Source: Rhopalosiphum padi (lineage: Eukaryota; Arthropoda; Insecta; Hemiptera; Aphididae). From it: a DNA stretch of 64,000 bases. Below the pieces are notes generated by a model that ran no database searches, was not told the origin of the DNA, and saw only the letters and a program-made list of their open reading frames with translations. Below, in pieces: positions 47,901-58,200 of the stretch. Position numbers and translations under genes: made by a program. The stretch lies in assembly GCF_020882245.1 (NCBI RefSeq), contig NC_083599.1, positions 44,852,748 to 44,916,747 of the forward strand, in the 5' to 3' direction. Position 1 is the first letter of the stretch, and each line of letters starts with the position of its first letter.

Positions 47901-50900
47901 GTCCTTTTATATTATATGTTTTTATCTTCTCCAGTCTGTATGTGTGTTAATCGTGAGTTGCAACTCTCCATAGTCCACACCACGCATTCATAAACCTAAA
48001 CTAACCTTGTGATACGCAAACTTTTTTTGAATTTAGTCTTACCGAATTAGTGGCTTTTAAATTTGCTCCTATAACTTTCGTTGACGTAAAAAACATATTG
48101 TATCCTAATTGACGTCGATTTACTTTTGACAACCTAAAAAAGTATATGATTGTCAATTGTTTTGTTGAGTGTTGACGATGAAAAATGTCATAACTCCAAT
48201 GAATAAATACTTAATTTGAATTTATTCCTAATTAATGTTAATAAAATTTCTAATATCTAAATATCTAATGTACCTAGTGTTGTATAATTTATAAGTACGC
48301 TCCTATACACTTTTTTATAATTTTTTTTTTTTTTTTTTACATATGTTGTATTTTTAATTGCATATTTGGATAAAAAAAATTATATATATGTACATATTTT
48401 TGAATTTATAATACATATAAATTTGCACCCTAATAATATATTATTACATTATTATATTATTTGTATATTATGTATACATTTATATTGATTCGGTTTTTGG
48501 TATTAATATTATATAATATATCAAAAATTTATCGATTACATCTTTAGGAATTTATTTCAAAAGTGATTGCAAAAAACCCTCGATATGAAAATGTGTTTGA
48601 TATCATTAAACATGTCGATGAAATGGCTTGTATAAGAAACATAAGTTCAATATTAAAAATATCTGAAAACGAAAAAGAACAAACAAATAAAAACAGTTCT
48701 GAAGAAGTATAATAAATATTTTTAATATTTTTCATCTAATAATGTAATTAGGTACTTATATCTTACAATTTATATTTTAGATTCAACATAAAAAAACTAA
48801 AAATAACAAAATAATTTTAAATGTAGATTTTAACGACTCCCGGACTTATCTAGAAGAACTTAAGAAAGCTGATTTAATGTATATAAAGAAAAAAGCAAAC
48901 GCTAAATTTGATTACACCACTAAAGTAAGAAAAATCATTGTTAATTATTGCATTGAAATATTGTATTCTCACGCAGATCCGGATTTAGTGGCCAGTGGGT
49001 TAATATAATTGCATAGATAATAATAAATTAAAATATAGCAAAATAGGCAACCAAAATTATGTATTCAAAATATTTGATTTGATAGTTGATACTTATACCT
49101 AGATTACTATCTGCCTGCTGTTGGTCAGCAACACATCTAAACATATAATATTCCCTTTATAAGGCTTTATAATTTTTATTTTTTTATACTCCATCAACAT
49201 GTCATTTTGTGTATATCACGTATATTATATAATCTTTTTTCTATGCTGTTAGTGATCCATATATAGGTACAATCGCAAACCACAGAAAGTTTCAATTCAT
49301 TGAAAGGAAAAATTGATTCAATTTAATATATTGAATTATTTATAAAGTTTTAGTTGTTATATTTTTATAGGATATACTCGTATTTAATAGTATAATTTTT
49401 ATTTTATTGTATTACTTTGTTAATATCCAATAAACTGCTAAGAATATGTCAGCACACTATTTGTTTTCTTTCTGGCCTATGTGCAACAAAACTCATTACC
49501 ACAGAATCATTTTTTTTTGTTTTTGAGAAATCTTAGAGTAAAATATCACCCATTACAAAAACGAAAGAGAATAATATTTAAGAGGATGACATATCGATTT
49601 GTTTAAATATTTTCAAAAAAATCTGTACATCATCTAAATTTATTAGAGAGCGGGGTTAGTTGTTACAGTAAAGATATTTTATTATTTTATTATTTATTTT
49701 GTACTTCCAATTATGGTAACACCGTGGGGACTGGACGAAAAAATTATGTTATCATTAACTACACGTGTTATGTAATAATATCGAGTACATTTTATCTGTG
49801 TTTAGAATTAATGACGTTTTTCTGTGTTTTGTTATCAAAAGTAAATTTTGTTCCGTGACTTGAGTTTTTAATTACAACGCACAAACATAGGGTAAGATTA
49901 TTTTGTCGTTTAATATTTGTTTGTTATGTAGTACTACATCATATTCTAACAATAGAATTCAATTTCATTAATCCATTTGCAATAAATAAATTATCATACA
50001 AAAAAAAAACGATATGAGGCACGTTGTTACATTTCACAAAGGTCATGTTGTTACTTGTTAATATAACGACTTGGTTCAATAAAAAAAAATATGTATATCA
50101 TAAATTATTATTTATATAGCTATTTATTATTATTAAAATGGTCCGGACTTATATCAAAAAGACAAAAATCTAAGACTAATGTAGTGAGTTCTGCTGAAGA
50201 GGATGATTATTTTTGTATAGTTTGTTTGGGAGCTTATTCAAAGAGTAGGAAGGGAGAAGATTGTATTGGGTGTACTTCGTGTAAGAAATGGCACATGAAA
50301 AATGTGCTGGAAAACAAAATTTATTATTTTTTAATTGTAAGCATTGCATTTCAGACATAGACGAAGATTAATTACAAGTGGTTTTATTATTTTATTAAAT
50401 TTTAATAATGTTTTTGTTATAAAAAAGGAAAATTGTTTATTTATATTTTGTTACTATTTATTATGTTTTTAAATTAAACAATGAAGAATAATTTAAAAAT
50501 GAAGAATTGTTTATATTTTATTGTATACCTTTGTATAGGTATTTATTATTATGAAATATGTTTATCATTTCTCTTCCTGCTGATTTCTTATTTATTTTGA
50601 GTAATAATATTTCAAAATATAGACTGTAACAATGTGCCCCTGGATTGTAACAATTTACCCCACTCCGGGGCCGGTTGTTACAATTTGACTTAGTGACTTT
50701 ACCAGGATTTTTTTAGTATTAAAAATCATTTTTTTTTCATTTTATTATCATATAAAAATATCTTAGAAGTTACTTAATTATATAGTCTTTCAACAATTAT
50801 GATCATAGTAAAAGAAAAATTATAAAAATTTGATATGTCAAAAGTGTAACAACTAACCCCGCTCTCCCTACATTTTTTTTGATTTGGAAAGTCGAATACA

Positions 50901-52712
50901 AAATCAAATAACAATAAAAAAGTAAAACCGATATGTCATTCCCTTAAAAATATTATAGTTTTTGTAGTAGGTTATTTTTCTCTAAGATTACTCATAAATC
51001 TTAAAAAAAACGACTTTATGTGTAAGTGTTTTATGTATGTAGCGCGTGAGTCTGAAAAATATAGAGAAGAATAATATAAAATAGGAAAATTTATATAAGA
51101 AAACAAATATTGTTCTGACATTTTTTTTAAAAAGGCACTAAACCAGCATGTATTGAATAGTTGCGTTCAGTATATATTCCACTCCTATTATTTTTAAAAT
51201 TAGAATAGATTGATCAATTTAGATACAATTATTGTATGTTTTTAAGTAAAGATTACTACCTAGATACTAGGGTCAGGGCTTTGCACTTGAACGTAACCCG
51301 AAACCTGAAACCCCAAATAAACCGAATAAATTACAACCAACCCAGTATTAAACAACTCCCAACTGAAAAAATAAACACTCAAATTAACCATTAACTAGAA
51401 TTAATATTTGGGTTAACCGGAAATCCGAATAATTATTAAATATAAAAAAATTAATGGCATAATATCAGTAGAAAAATCACTGATTAATGATAAGTAATGT
51501 TTTTTATTATATTTGCTTTAAAAATAGAATTAGTATATCAAATTTGCATAGAAAATTTCAGTTAATTGATACAAAATATGAGTTTTTAATACCCGAATTA
51601 ACCGTAATTAACCCAAATAAATTTAAATTTAACCGTAAACAACAAAATTCCTTTATACCGAAATTCAATAAACTACATTTTCTTTTAAAACCCAAAACCC
51701 GAATAAATGATTTCCGTGCAAAGCTTTGTCTTGGACATTTCGAAAGATTTTATTGATATTTTAAATTTAAATATGAAGAAAGTTATGATAATTTGAAAAA
51801 CTACAAAATGCTTACTTCCTTCAAAATTCAAATATCAATAGAACTTTCCAATATGCTCAGATAATAATTGTATCTTAAAATTTTACAATACATAAACTTT
51901 AGTTTTAAAATAACAATTAAATGGATTATTCTAAACGCTTATTTATTTGTGTGTGAGACAGTCGACAGAGACAACACATGCCAACTTTGTTTTAGAATGT
52001 AGTAGGCCAATTCATATATTTTAATATTTATAACCCCCTCCCCCAATATTGGATAACGCCGGTTCAGCACTTATCATGGAATTTTACTCTAATGATTGTT
52101 TTTAGGCAATCAATAATTATAACTATAAACGGTGTAAATATCTGTTTTTTTTATTATTTAGCTCATTCTTTCCTAAATACATTTTTTCGTTTTAATTAAA
52201 AACAGATATATGTGATATATGTGTAATCTTCTTACAATTATTTTTAACTCATCAGTATTTTAAAACATTTCAATTATATTTATATGTTATTAGATAAATT
52301 TAAATCCTGTTAGTCAAATTCTTAAGACGGATTTGGATATAATGAAGGATAGACAAAGAGTTGCTCAATTAAAAGACTTCAACAACGAAATACAAGAAAG
52401 AGAAAAAGAAAATAACTTTGTATGAAAATATAGAATTATTATTTTTATAATGAATGTAAATTTAATACACCGTAATCGTAATGTGATTGTTAAAATTTTT
52501 GTTTAAAGGTTATCAGTACAATTTTACAACAGTACAGGGAATTATATTTGAAAAATAATGGAAAATTACCAATGGTATTTCCCACGGCAGAAGAACAGTT
52601 GGCATACATTTTAAATTTCTATAAAAGATTAGTAAAACGAATGGAAATTTACGAAAACATAGTATCAGGCAAAAAGACAGTAAAAGATTATATTGCAGAA
52701 ACAAAAAAATAA
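35967..52712 (+). CDS. Coiled-coil protein, DUF4200/CCDC42-CFAP73-like, seven exons, 339 aa
   Basis: Exons 35967-36031, 36095-36248, 46848-47015, 48548-48706, 48781-48924, 52294-52419 and 52509-52712 join without any frame problem; from exon 2 on, every intron is phase 0, with GT-AG ends. The first ATG is preceded by AAAAA and gives MYNIIKVKPLKDFVKENDDP. Exons 2-4 are Lys/Glu-rich heptads (IRDLIKKEREKMDIKMEKL), then YKPYEEFISKVIAKNPRYEN and VFDIIKHVDEM, the spacing seen in DUF4200 proteins such as CCDC42/CFAP73, which are axonemal. The last exons are helical (ISTILQQYRELYL, LAYILNFYKRLVKRME). If the family call is right, the protein would act in sperm flagella. Intron 2 (36249-46847) holds a LINE, a hAT, two further DNA transposons and a Jockey LINE; intron 5 (48925-52293) holds a pogo derivative. 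The gene structure is certain enough; the family is a motif-level guess. Confidence 0.72.
36731..38846 (+). mobile_element. Complete hAT transposon, CGGBP1-like, nested in a LINE
   Basis: A 2116-bp element with perfect 17-bp inverted ends TAGGGCACGGATGTTGT is flanked by the 8-bp duplication GTGATAAG (36723-36730 and 38847-38854), matching nTnnnnAn. The ends resemble those of the element at 22991-25415 (TAGAGCCCGGAT versus TAGGGCACGGAT). Confidence 0.93.
37125..38609 (+). CDS. hAT-family transposase, CGGBP1-like, intact (494 aa)
   Basis: An uninterrupted frame starts at the ATG giving MPKIRPTN; upstream in-frame GTG is not needed. A CGGBP1/BED-like finger lies at about residues 32-60 (VLFCKLCETKVNAERRY ... 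HHIETAKHQ). Catalytic signatures: IWVSIDETTDVNGRYVANVV, LLFLSDAAPYMIKAGTTIKA, MIHVTCLAHGIHRVAEDI and ITRWGTWLEAASYY. The hAT end block is YAPLTSTDVERSFSRYKNLL. Length, start and motif order equal those of the transposase at 23427-24911, while the sequence differs at many positions, so they belong to two related subfamilies with similar termini. Intact gene, perfect ends and exact duplication suggest recent activity. Confidence 0.92.
   Translation: MPKIRPTNSIVLKKYVLEFGENVFSCDESVLFCKLCETKVNAERRYTVTHHIETAKHQRAVNRQNTTKMSISQLQVTTFTKKSSFSKNLCKAMLSANIPLHKINNSEFRLFLETYTNRDIPSESTLRKNYVDEVYSDTLNKIRDNIKGNKIWVSIDETTDVNGRYVANVVIGTLQIDQPGKVYLLNTEILDKANYSTITKLFDKSMFLLWPDGIRHDDVLLFLSDAAPYMIKAGTTIKALYSKMIHVTCLAHGIHRVAEDIRGKFPEIDKLIAKIKQIFLKAPSRTILFKNKVPGTPLPPQPIITRWGTWLEAASYYCKHFNEVKSVVQELDPDEAVSIKVSQNIFTQISTSADLVFIHSNYEFLPDAILKLENQGLPIVEAIGIIKNVQNKLENIFCEIGISVHEKFKKVIEKNIGFETIIKINDILTDQGKCFDGLPEDLTINDIAYFKYAPLTSTDVERSFSRYKNLLAPNRRAFEFENLKQTLIVQCNKV
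39507..41510 (-). mobile_element. piggyBac-like element, decayed and chimeric
   Basis: The 2004-bp element lies between two TTAA sites (39503-39506 and 41511-41514). Its ends are CCTTTTCACTG and, on the complement, CCTAAGAACTG, a weak but piggyBac-like match. Inside the right end are two hairpins, CGGGTC-TATTAT-GACCCG (about 41303) and GGGTC-TTTTTT-GACCC (about 41475), flanked by inverted GGTAT(C)ATCGGGTC strings. Confidence 0.7.
39531..41048 (-). pseudogene. piggyBac transposase, broken, with foreign insert
   Basis: The N-terminal ORF (41048-40293) is 251 residues: a Glu/Ser-rich lead, then WSLQPFPQRRTRSDNIIS and IKAFIGLLYLCGIFKSGMED, typical of the PGBD family, ending YSTVNENYI and a stop. 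The first catalytic Asp is expected in this STVDE-like place and is Asn here. The C-terminal ORF (about 40020-39531) continues AVVNTLMKPYLKKGHKLFID with the second Asp (FIDNWYTS), then YNENMGAIDKTDMLL (third Asp) and IKWYKKLFFHLVDLSLLNAY. Between them, at about 40195-40040, lies TMLDFFEAFVSPNLLGKISF and FETNQYCQKYN, which belongs to the start of a different PGBD protein. About 80 residues of the core are missing. Confidence 0.78.
41563..43086 (+). mobile_element. Merlin (IS1595/IS1016-like) element, decayed
   Basis: The ends GGCACCGGACCAGTGTGTG (left) and, on the complement, GTCACCGGTCCAATGTGCG (right) match imperfectly. Each is followed outward by an A-rich AAAAAAT string, a possible 7-8-bp target duplication. 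A second copy of the right-end motif (GTCGCATACTGGGCC) lies 40 bp inside. The transposase relic inside matches the Merlin superfamily. Confidence 0.68.
41827..42952 (+). pseudogene. Merlin/ISXO2-type transposase, broken
   Basis: Read across frames: CVQFLQDRELLPS near the start, then a frameshift to WTHLVPVHQVVQFTGRNKNT and VDWFNLYRGVDIYKF. Next DMIVQIDESLFKGNHK with the first catalytic Asp, a stop, then HRGRLRLGDI, NYGTRLTGS and, later, SIIYSDKWRAYSSLNN with the second Asp. It ends VNHQKWFIDPDTNANTQTIE, CLWKILKKRYEIR with the catalytic Glu region and a tail to 42952. At least four frame breaks or stops. The motif order is that of IS1595/ISXO2 DDE transposases, of which Merlin is the animal branch. 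Confidence 0.82.
43087..43930. other. Non-coding intron sequence with a short tandem repeat
   Basis: No gene is recognised. At about 43719-43900 a diverged repeat of roughly 100 bp occurs twice, each starting GGTTCTTTTTTGAATG and ending with CTAGCTATC. Confidence 0.45.
43935..45855 (+). mobile_element. 5'-truncated Jockey-like LINE
   Basis: The coding text starts LRAQFKYESGRCYQQFVKKA (the linker after the endonuclease) and runs through the reverse transcriptase: SIGPDGLPGTFLYHL, VIYTDFAKAFDRVNY, ITSGVPQGGHLSPVLFALFI and FLVFADDITLFLRI (catalytic FADD). It ends LANGSNYI at 45705. Two stops interrupt it: TAA at 44805 and TGA at about 45346, where Trp is expected. The 3' end carries a TAAA-type tail (AATAAATAAATAAATA, about 45835-45851). 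The endonuclease and ORF1 are absent. No target duplication was identified. Confidence 0.85.
45888..46000. repeat. Three short tandem repeats
   Basis: TGGCCCAATTGCCGTATACC (45892), AGCCCAATTACCGTATACC (about 45935) and TGGCCCAATTCCCGG (about 45975) follow one another at 40-45 bp spacing. Origin unknown; possibly the end of an element. Confidence 0.6.
46518..46680. mobile_element. Tigger/pogo-type MITE
   Basis: A 163-bp element with ends CGTCGAGTCACGATAACTCG and CAGTCGAGTCGCGATAACTC (complement) is flanked by TA on both sides. The GATAACTCGAA ending is typical of Tigger-like elements. No ORF. Confidence 0.72.
49646..50868 (+). mobile_element. Internally deleted pogo-like element
   Basis: Inverted ends GAGAGCGGGGTTAGTTGTTA (49646) and the complement at about 50846-50868 lie next to TA. 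Between them are a 5' non-coding part and the last 75 codons of the pogo transposase. TGTAACAA/TTGTTACA occurs at least six times near both ends (about 49660, 50025, 50045, 50625, 50650, 50675, 50845), probable binding sites. It sits in intron 5 of the coiled-coil gene. Confidence 0.8.
50160..50371 (+). pseudogene. pogo transposase C-terminus with PHD-like finger, frameshifted
   Basis: Closely similar to 58270-58489. It encodes KSKTNVVSSAEEDDYFCIVC, then SKSRKGEDCIGCTSCKKW. A one-base loss then shifts the frame, losing the in-frame His-Cys pair of the PHD-like finger; the Trp before GC is also changed to Cys. The upstream DDE domain is absent. Confidence 0.8.
51262..51740. repeat. Possible MITE rich in AACCCGAA-type repeats
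   Basis: GGGCTTTGCAC near 51267 has an inverted partner GTGCAAAGC near 51717. Between them, strings such as AACCCGAAACC and CCCGAATAA recur. No target duplication was defined. Confidence 0.4.
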
Positions 52713-53700
52713 CATTCTTAAACATATTTACCATGTACCTATATGGCTTACATTTAATATTAGGTAACATATCGATGGCGAATTGGCGACACAGCAAAAG
52801 GGTTTAAGTGACAATTAATTTTCAAAAATTTTTTTGGTAATATCAATTTTTTTCTGATACCTAAGCAATAACTTTTTATAATAATACGGCATTTTTTCAT
52901 AGAATACTTTTTTTTTATCCTGTTCATATTTTTAATTAGCTTTGAATTATAATTTACGTGTATATATAATGCAATTTGATCAAGTTTTTAAAATAATTTT
53001 GACGTTTATACTTATCTCTGTCAGTTGTACTACAATCTTATCATTCCTATCACACCGTGTTTAGAATTCTATATTCCTACGAAAATTCGGGTACCGAGTA
53101 CGAGCATGTCACGCATAAACGTTGCTTGCCCCTTAAAAAATTGTGTTTATATCATTTATTAAATATTGTTGTTGTAAGACTAAAAAATAGCTGTTTTTGC
53201 ACACGCGCAGTGTATGTAATATATATTTTTTCATCCAATAGATTAAGCCGTGTCTCTTAGACTCTTCTCCCGTGTCGATCATCGATATAATATTATATTA
53301 TTATAGTATGAAGCTATTAATTTTTATTAATATAAATGTTTAAAATAAAATTTTAGTTCGAGCTCCTATTAAGCTATAAATATAATATAGATGGACCGCG
53401 TGTTTAGCCCTTATGATTTCAGCAATAATAAACTTATGTAGAAGGTAAATAATCATGGAAAAGTGTTTATCTCTACATCTTTCTTCCGTGATTTTGGTAG
53501 ATTAAGCCGTGTTTTTTGCTTAATTTTTTTCATTTTTTAGATTTCATAGTGTTATAATAGTATAATATTATATTCTGTGATATTATTATAGCTTAGAATA
53601 AATAAAACACATTCGATATTAATTCAAAGTAATATTATTAAATGAATTATATTAGGTTTATTAGTTTCGGTTGTTGATATCAGACTGAAATAATTTTCGA
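52713..53700. other. Intergenic, no gene seen
   Basis: 3' flank of the coiled-coil gene. A string AGATTAAGCCGTGT occurs twice (about 53241 and 53500) and a variant near 53398. No coding signal recognised. Confidence 0.5.
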
Positions 53701-53728
53701 ATAGCGAGTCAACCATATTTTTTGTAGG

Positions 53729-54302
53729 ATGATAAATAATATTTTTGATTTTTTGAATACGAGGAACTTTTTGGGACAAACTGAATACAAAAAACCAATT
53801 AAATTAGACAAAGAGATTTTTGTGGATGGATTTATCAGTACGGCAATAGAATACTTAAAATCTTTGTAAACTAAAGTATGGAACCAACAAGAAAATAAAT
53901 TTAATCACATTCCTGTAATTGAATCAAAAAGAAAAACAGGATTTTTAGGGCTGATCATTTGTTTAACTAGTGTGAGCAATTTTTTTAAAGAAAATATAAA
54001 AACAAAAGAAATTTATTTTTACTTACATACAAGACTTCCCACGACCACATGGAATGTTTTTTTCATTTATTAGAACACGTGGAGGATTTAATAACAATAC
54101 AACAGCCTCACAATCTGAAGCATCATATAAAAGATTGATTGTACATACAGAATTAAGTCAAATAGCCACAAACTCTGGAACTAATTGTGCATCACAAGAT
54201 TCTACTTTAATTTTACATGTTCCAAGTACTAACAAAGCAAATAACATTTGTAATAATGATGACATCTTTAGTTTTGCTGAAATAGAAAATGTATCATCAT
54301 AA
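53729..54302 (+). pseudogene. P-element/THAP9-like transposase, C-terminal part
   Basis: An acceptor (TTTTTGTAG) precedes MINNIFDFLNTRNFLGQ. The frame continues through FVDGFISTAIEYLKSL, a TAA, then KRKTGFLGLIICLTSVSNFF. A frameshift near 54040 leads to MFFSFIRTRGGFNNNTTASQ and SEASYKRLIVHTELSQIATN, the P-element C-terminal block, ending at the stop at 54300-54302. It is the complement in protein terms of the N-terminal and core pieces at 22735-25960, but lies 28 kb away and belongs to another copy. Dead. Confidence 0.75.
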
Positions 54303-54415
54303 TGTTCCCAAGTTCCATTTATCCTCAAAACATATGCTGTATAGTGGCCAGGATTCACCCTTAGTCCAGCTTTATCTGCACCTTTGAATTCTATGACCCC
54401 TCTTAAAATACAATC
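54300..54415 (-). pseudogene. Fragment of a ubiquitin-specific-protease-like gene
   Basis: Minus strand from 54415 reads ILRGVIEFKGADKAGLRVNP, then GHYTAYVLRINGTWEHYDDT. The GHYTAY...W..(F/Y)DD pattern is the His box of the USP (C19) deubiquitinase fold. Only this exon-sized piece is visible, tail to tail with the P-element relic. Further minus-strand frame to about 54160 is antisense to the P-element coding text. Whether it came from a host USP or from an element-borne gene cannot be told here. Confidence 0.55.
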
Positions 54416-55220
54416 AGTATTGTATAATTAGTATTGTAAGTACCTATGTTCAATAGTTTTAGTAGATTAGAAATTTTTTTTAAAACTAAGCCAGCTTTTT
54501 TTTTTAATTTCACTTTCTTTCTTGGATGTATGGATCGTATAACTAGATGACACGTTTAGATCTATAAAAATAAACAAAACAATAAAATATAGTTTTTTTT
54601 ACATTATTTACACTCCTTATTTAATTATCTATTGGAATTGATACCAGTTTAATTAATATATGACTTAAAGACCTTATTTTTACTGCAGCAAGTGGGTGGA
54701 TGGACTCGCACCCTGGTGTTCCAATATGTATTTTAGTATTTATAATATACCAGCTATAGTAAAAGAGGCTCTCCCACTGGCAGCTACACCAAAAAATAAA
54801 AAAAAATACTTTCTGGATATAAAAAAACAGGCATTTGGCCATATAATAGAAATATTTTTACAGATGAAGATTATTTATGTTCTTCTGTTACTGATAGAAC
54901 ATACACTACGGATGGTGAAAACCATAATACTGAACAGCCAATAATTAATCAAATTGAAAACATTGACACTAATTTAACGTCCAATACACTACCACAATTA
55001 ACAGTCAATACACCACAAAGTTTTAATGCATCTACAAGTATAACCGAAATAATAACACCTAGTGAAATCAGACCTTTTCCAAAAGCAGGAGATAGAAAAA
55101 ACAACCGTGCAAGAAAAAAAATGAAATCTACAATACTTACTGACACACCAGAAAAAGAAAAATTAAGAGAAGAACAGGAAATAAGCAATAGAAAAAAGGA
55201 AGCCAAAAATTTGAGATTAA

Positions 55221-58200
55221 CCCTTTGTCGACCGACGGTACATGTAAGTACCATCACTTTTAAAATATATATAAAATCAATATGATACAATTTGTACGTT
55301 ATTTCCCGTCGGTACTCTACAGTACCACTATATCTATCGAAAAAAAAAAAAAGTAAGACATAATTCTATTTAATAACTACGTAATGACTATTTTTGGATG
55401 GGATTTTCTTGAAATCGGTATCGGGAGATTGCTCGTACAATATTATCGTTTATATTTATCAATAATCATTGCATTTAAATTATAAAACGGCAATTATGTT
55501 GGCATGTGTGTGTAGATTAATTATATTACTTGGTTAAAATGTTTTTATATAGATTTCATGTTTATAATGCGATTATAATCAATTGGACTTGTGCGTACCG
55601 TCGGTCAGCAAGTGTCGTCGCGTCTGACGCGTCGTGTTTTCGTGTCTGTAGCGTTTATTGTCGCGTACTCGCTTGCGTCGTGTGTTTGTCTTTTTGATCC
55701 ATTATTATTTTATAATTTGATCATTAAATTGCCGTACAAATATGACTAATATTAATGAAGACGAAAATATACATAACTGGCTGAATGAAGAATTTCCATT
55801 GGATAATAACATGCTAACAGATGAAGAGATCTCGGATGATGAAAATATTGATTGCGAATCAGATAATGATTTTAGTTTACCCTATGTTGATGAAGTTGCC
55901 GAATCGATGGAAAATAATCCCTTCGACGACTATTTAGTAGTTTTGGATACTGACGTACAATCACATTTACCCACTGTAGAAACTCAAGAGCCAGTCGTTA
56001 TAAATGTACCTGCGACTCCGGTTCCAGGCCCATCTACTAACTTTCTGCCCCAGTTAAAAAAAATTAAAAAAAACTTATTACAGACAAATAAAAAAAATAA
56101 AAATAAAAGTTCGGACTCTATAACTTCCTCAATAACTACAAATACTGACGAAACTGAAGAATCATATTATGAACCTAATCGAAAATGGTCTAAAAAAAAT
56201 AAAACAACTGATATACCAAATTATTGCCTTCCAACTGGACCAGTAGATGAACTTTTTCATGGTGAAACGGCTACATCGGTTTTTCTTGAACTTTTAGACG
56301 GCTTTCTCGATCATCTTGTTTTTCAAACAAATTTATATGGTACTCAAAGAGATAAAATACTGAACATAAAACGACACGAAATGTTGAATTTTATTGGAAT
56401 TAATTTTTTTATGGGTTATCATAAATTACCTAGCTGGAAAAACTATTGGTCAACTTGTCCAGATCTTGGTGTTAATTTAATATCTAGTACAATGCCACGA
56501 AATAGGTTTGATCTAATATTATCAAATTTACATGTCCAGGACAACACTTTAATTCCTCCAAATAATACAGACAAACTTTTTAAACTTAATCCATTGATTG
56601 ATTATTGTACTGAAAAATTTTCTAAATCATATTATGGCACGAGGGAATTATCAATAGACGAGTCTATGATAGTTTTTAAGGGAAGAAGTAGTATGAAGCA
56701 ATACAACCCCATGAAGCCGATAAAGCGTGGTTATAAAATATGGTGTATGTCTGATCAGAATGGTTATATAAACAATTTTAAAATATACCAAGGTAAAGAT
56801 GAACAAGTGTCTGACGAATTCAAACATTTTGGGCTTGGAGAAAGAATCGTACTGCAACTGTCTAAAAGTGAGTGGAATAAAAATAGATGCTTCATTTTTG
56901 ACAATTATTTTACGTCTATTCCTCTTTTAGAAAAACTTAAACTCGAAGGTTGTTTAGCTTATGGCACTATTCGACCAAATCGTAAAGGTTTACCAAAATT
57001 GGCTGATGATACAAAATCTAAAAGGGGAACTTATGACTACCGCATATCTGATTTAGGTATTAGCGTCTTTAAGTGGAAAGACACAAAAACTGTTCATTTT
57101 GCATCAAATTATCATGGCTCTGAGGTAACAACAGTTTTACGTAAAAACAAAACTGGGGAAAAAAATAATGTCACATGTCCGCAAATTGTCAAAGACTACA
57201 ATCGTTTTATGGGTGGCGTAGATCACGCAGATCAATTGCGCACGTCGTATGGAGTAGATCGGAAGTCAAAAAAATGGTGGCACAGATTATTTTGGGGTAT
57301 TCTAGATATAATGTTCATAAACGCATTCGTAATTTATAAGGAACGGCATGGAAAAATACCACTTTTGGTATTTCGGCGTCAAGTTGTACAGGGCCTTTTA
57401 TCTGAAAAAGAAGTTATTACTCCGTCTCGAGCACATTTATTTCAAAAACGTAAGAATACAGAAAACACTGAAGTACCGAAAAAAAGAAGAGGAAAACAGC
57501 TATCAGTTTCTAAAGACGTCAGGTTGCATAATCGAGGAATTCATTGGCCAAAATTCACTAAAAGTCGTGGTCGATGTGAATTATGTTCATTTAAATATCA
57601 ACTACAATCAAGACCATTCTCAAAATGTTTAACGTGTAACGTTTTCTTATGTTGTAATGACAAGAAAAATTGTTTTGCTGAATATCATGACATAAACTGT
57701 AATGAATAATTTTTTGTCATGTATGCTCTTAATAATGTTAATAAATGAAATTATTATAACGATAGTACTTTTTTTATAACATATTTTATAAGGTATTCTA
57801 AATATTGAAAACCAAGTACATTTCTACAATTAATTACAGGACTTAAAAATTCTACATCAATAGCAACTTTTTAATAACTTGTTAAGTGTAATTTATTTTA
57901 TACGATATTTTAATTATCGAAGACCTAGAACTTTTTTTAAATTTATTAAAAGGTATGGAAATTTATTTTTAAACTCAAAATATAACCTCAGGTAAGAAAA
58001 ATATATAAAATGTATCATAGATAGGGCCCAACGGTACTTATGAGTACCATGTTAAAATTGTGAATTTGACCGACGGTACTCTGTAGTACCACCATCGTAA
58101 GTCAAATTTGGGTTTTGAAAAAAAAAAAAAAATTTTTTTCTCTCTTTTTAAGTAAGTATAAAAAAAAATATTGGGTAAAAAAAATTTGAAAATTCATATT

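Noticed and set aside
48544..48735. Minus-strand ORF of 63 residues
   Set aside because: Antisense of exon 4 of the coiled-coil gene, which has correct splice signals.
51290..51720. AACCCGAA-rich block considered as interstitial telomeric repeat
   Set aside because: The unit is irregular and is not the insect TTAGG/CCTAA repeat.
52513..52797. Minus-strand ORF of 94 residues
   Set aside because: Antisense of the last exon of the coiled-coil gene.
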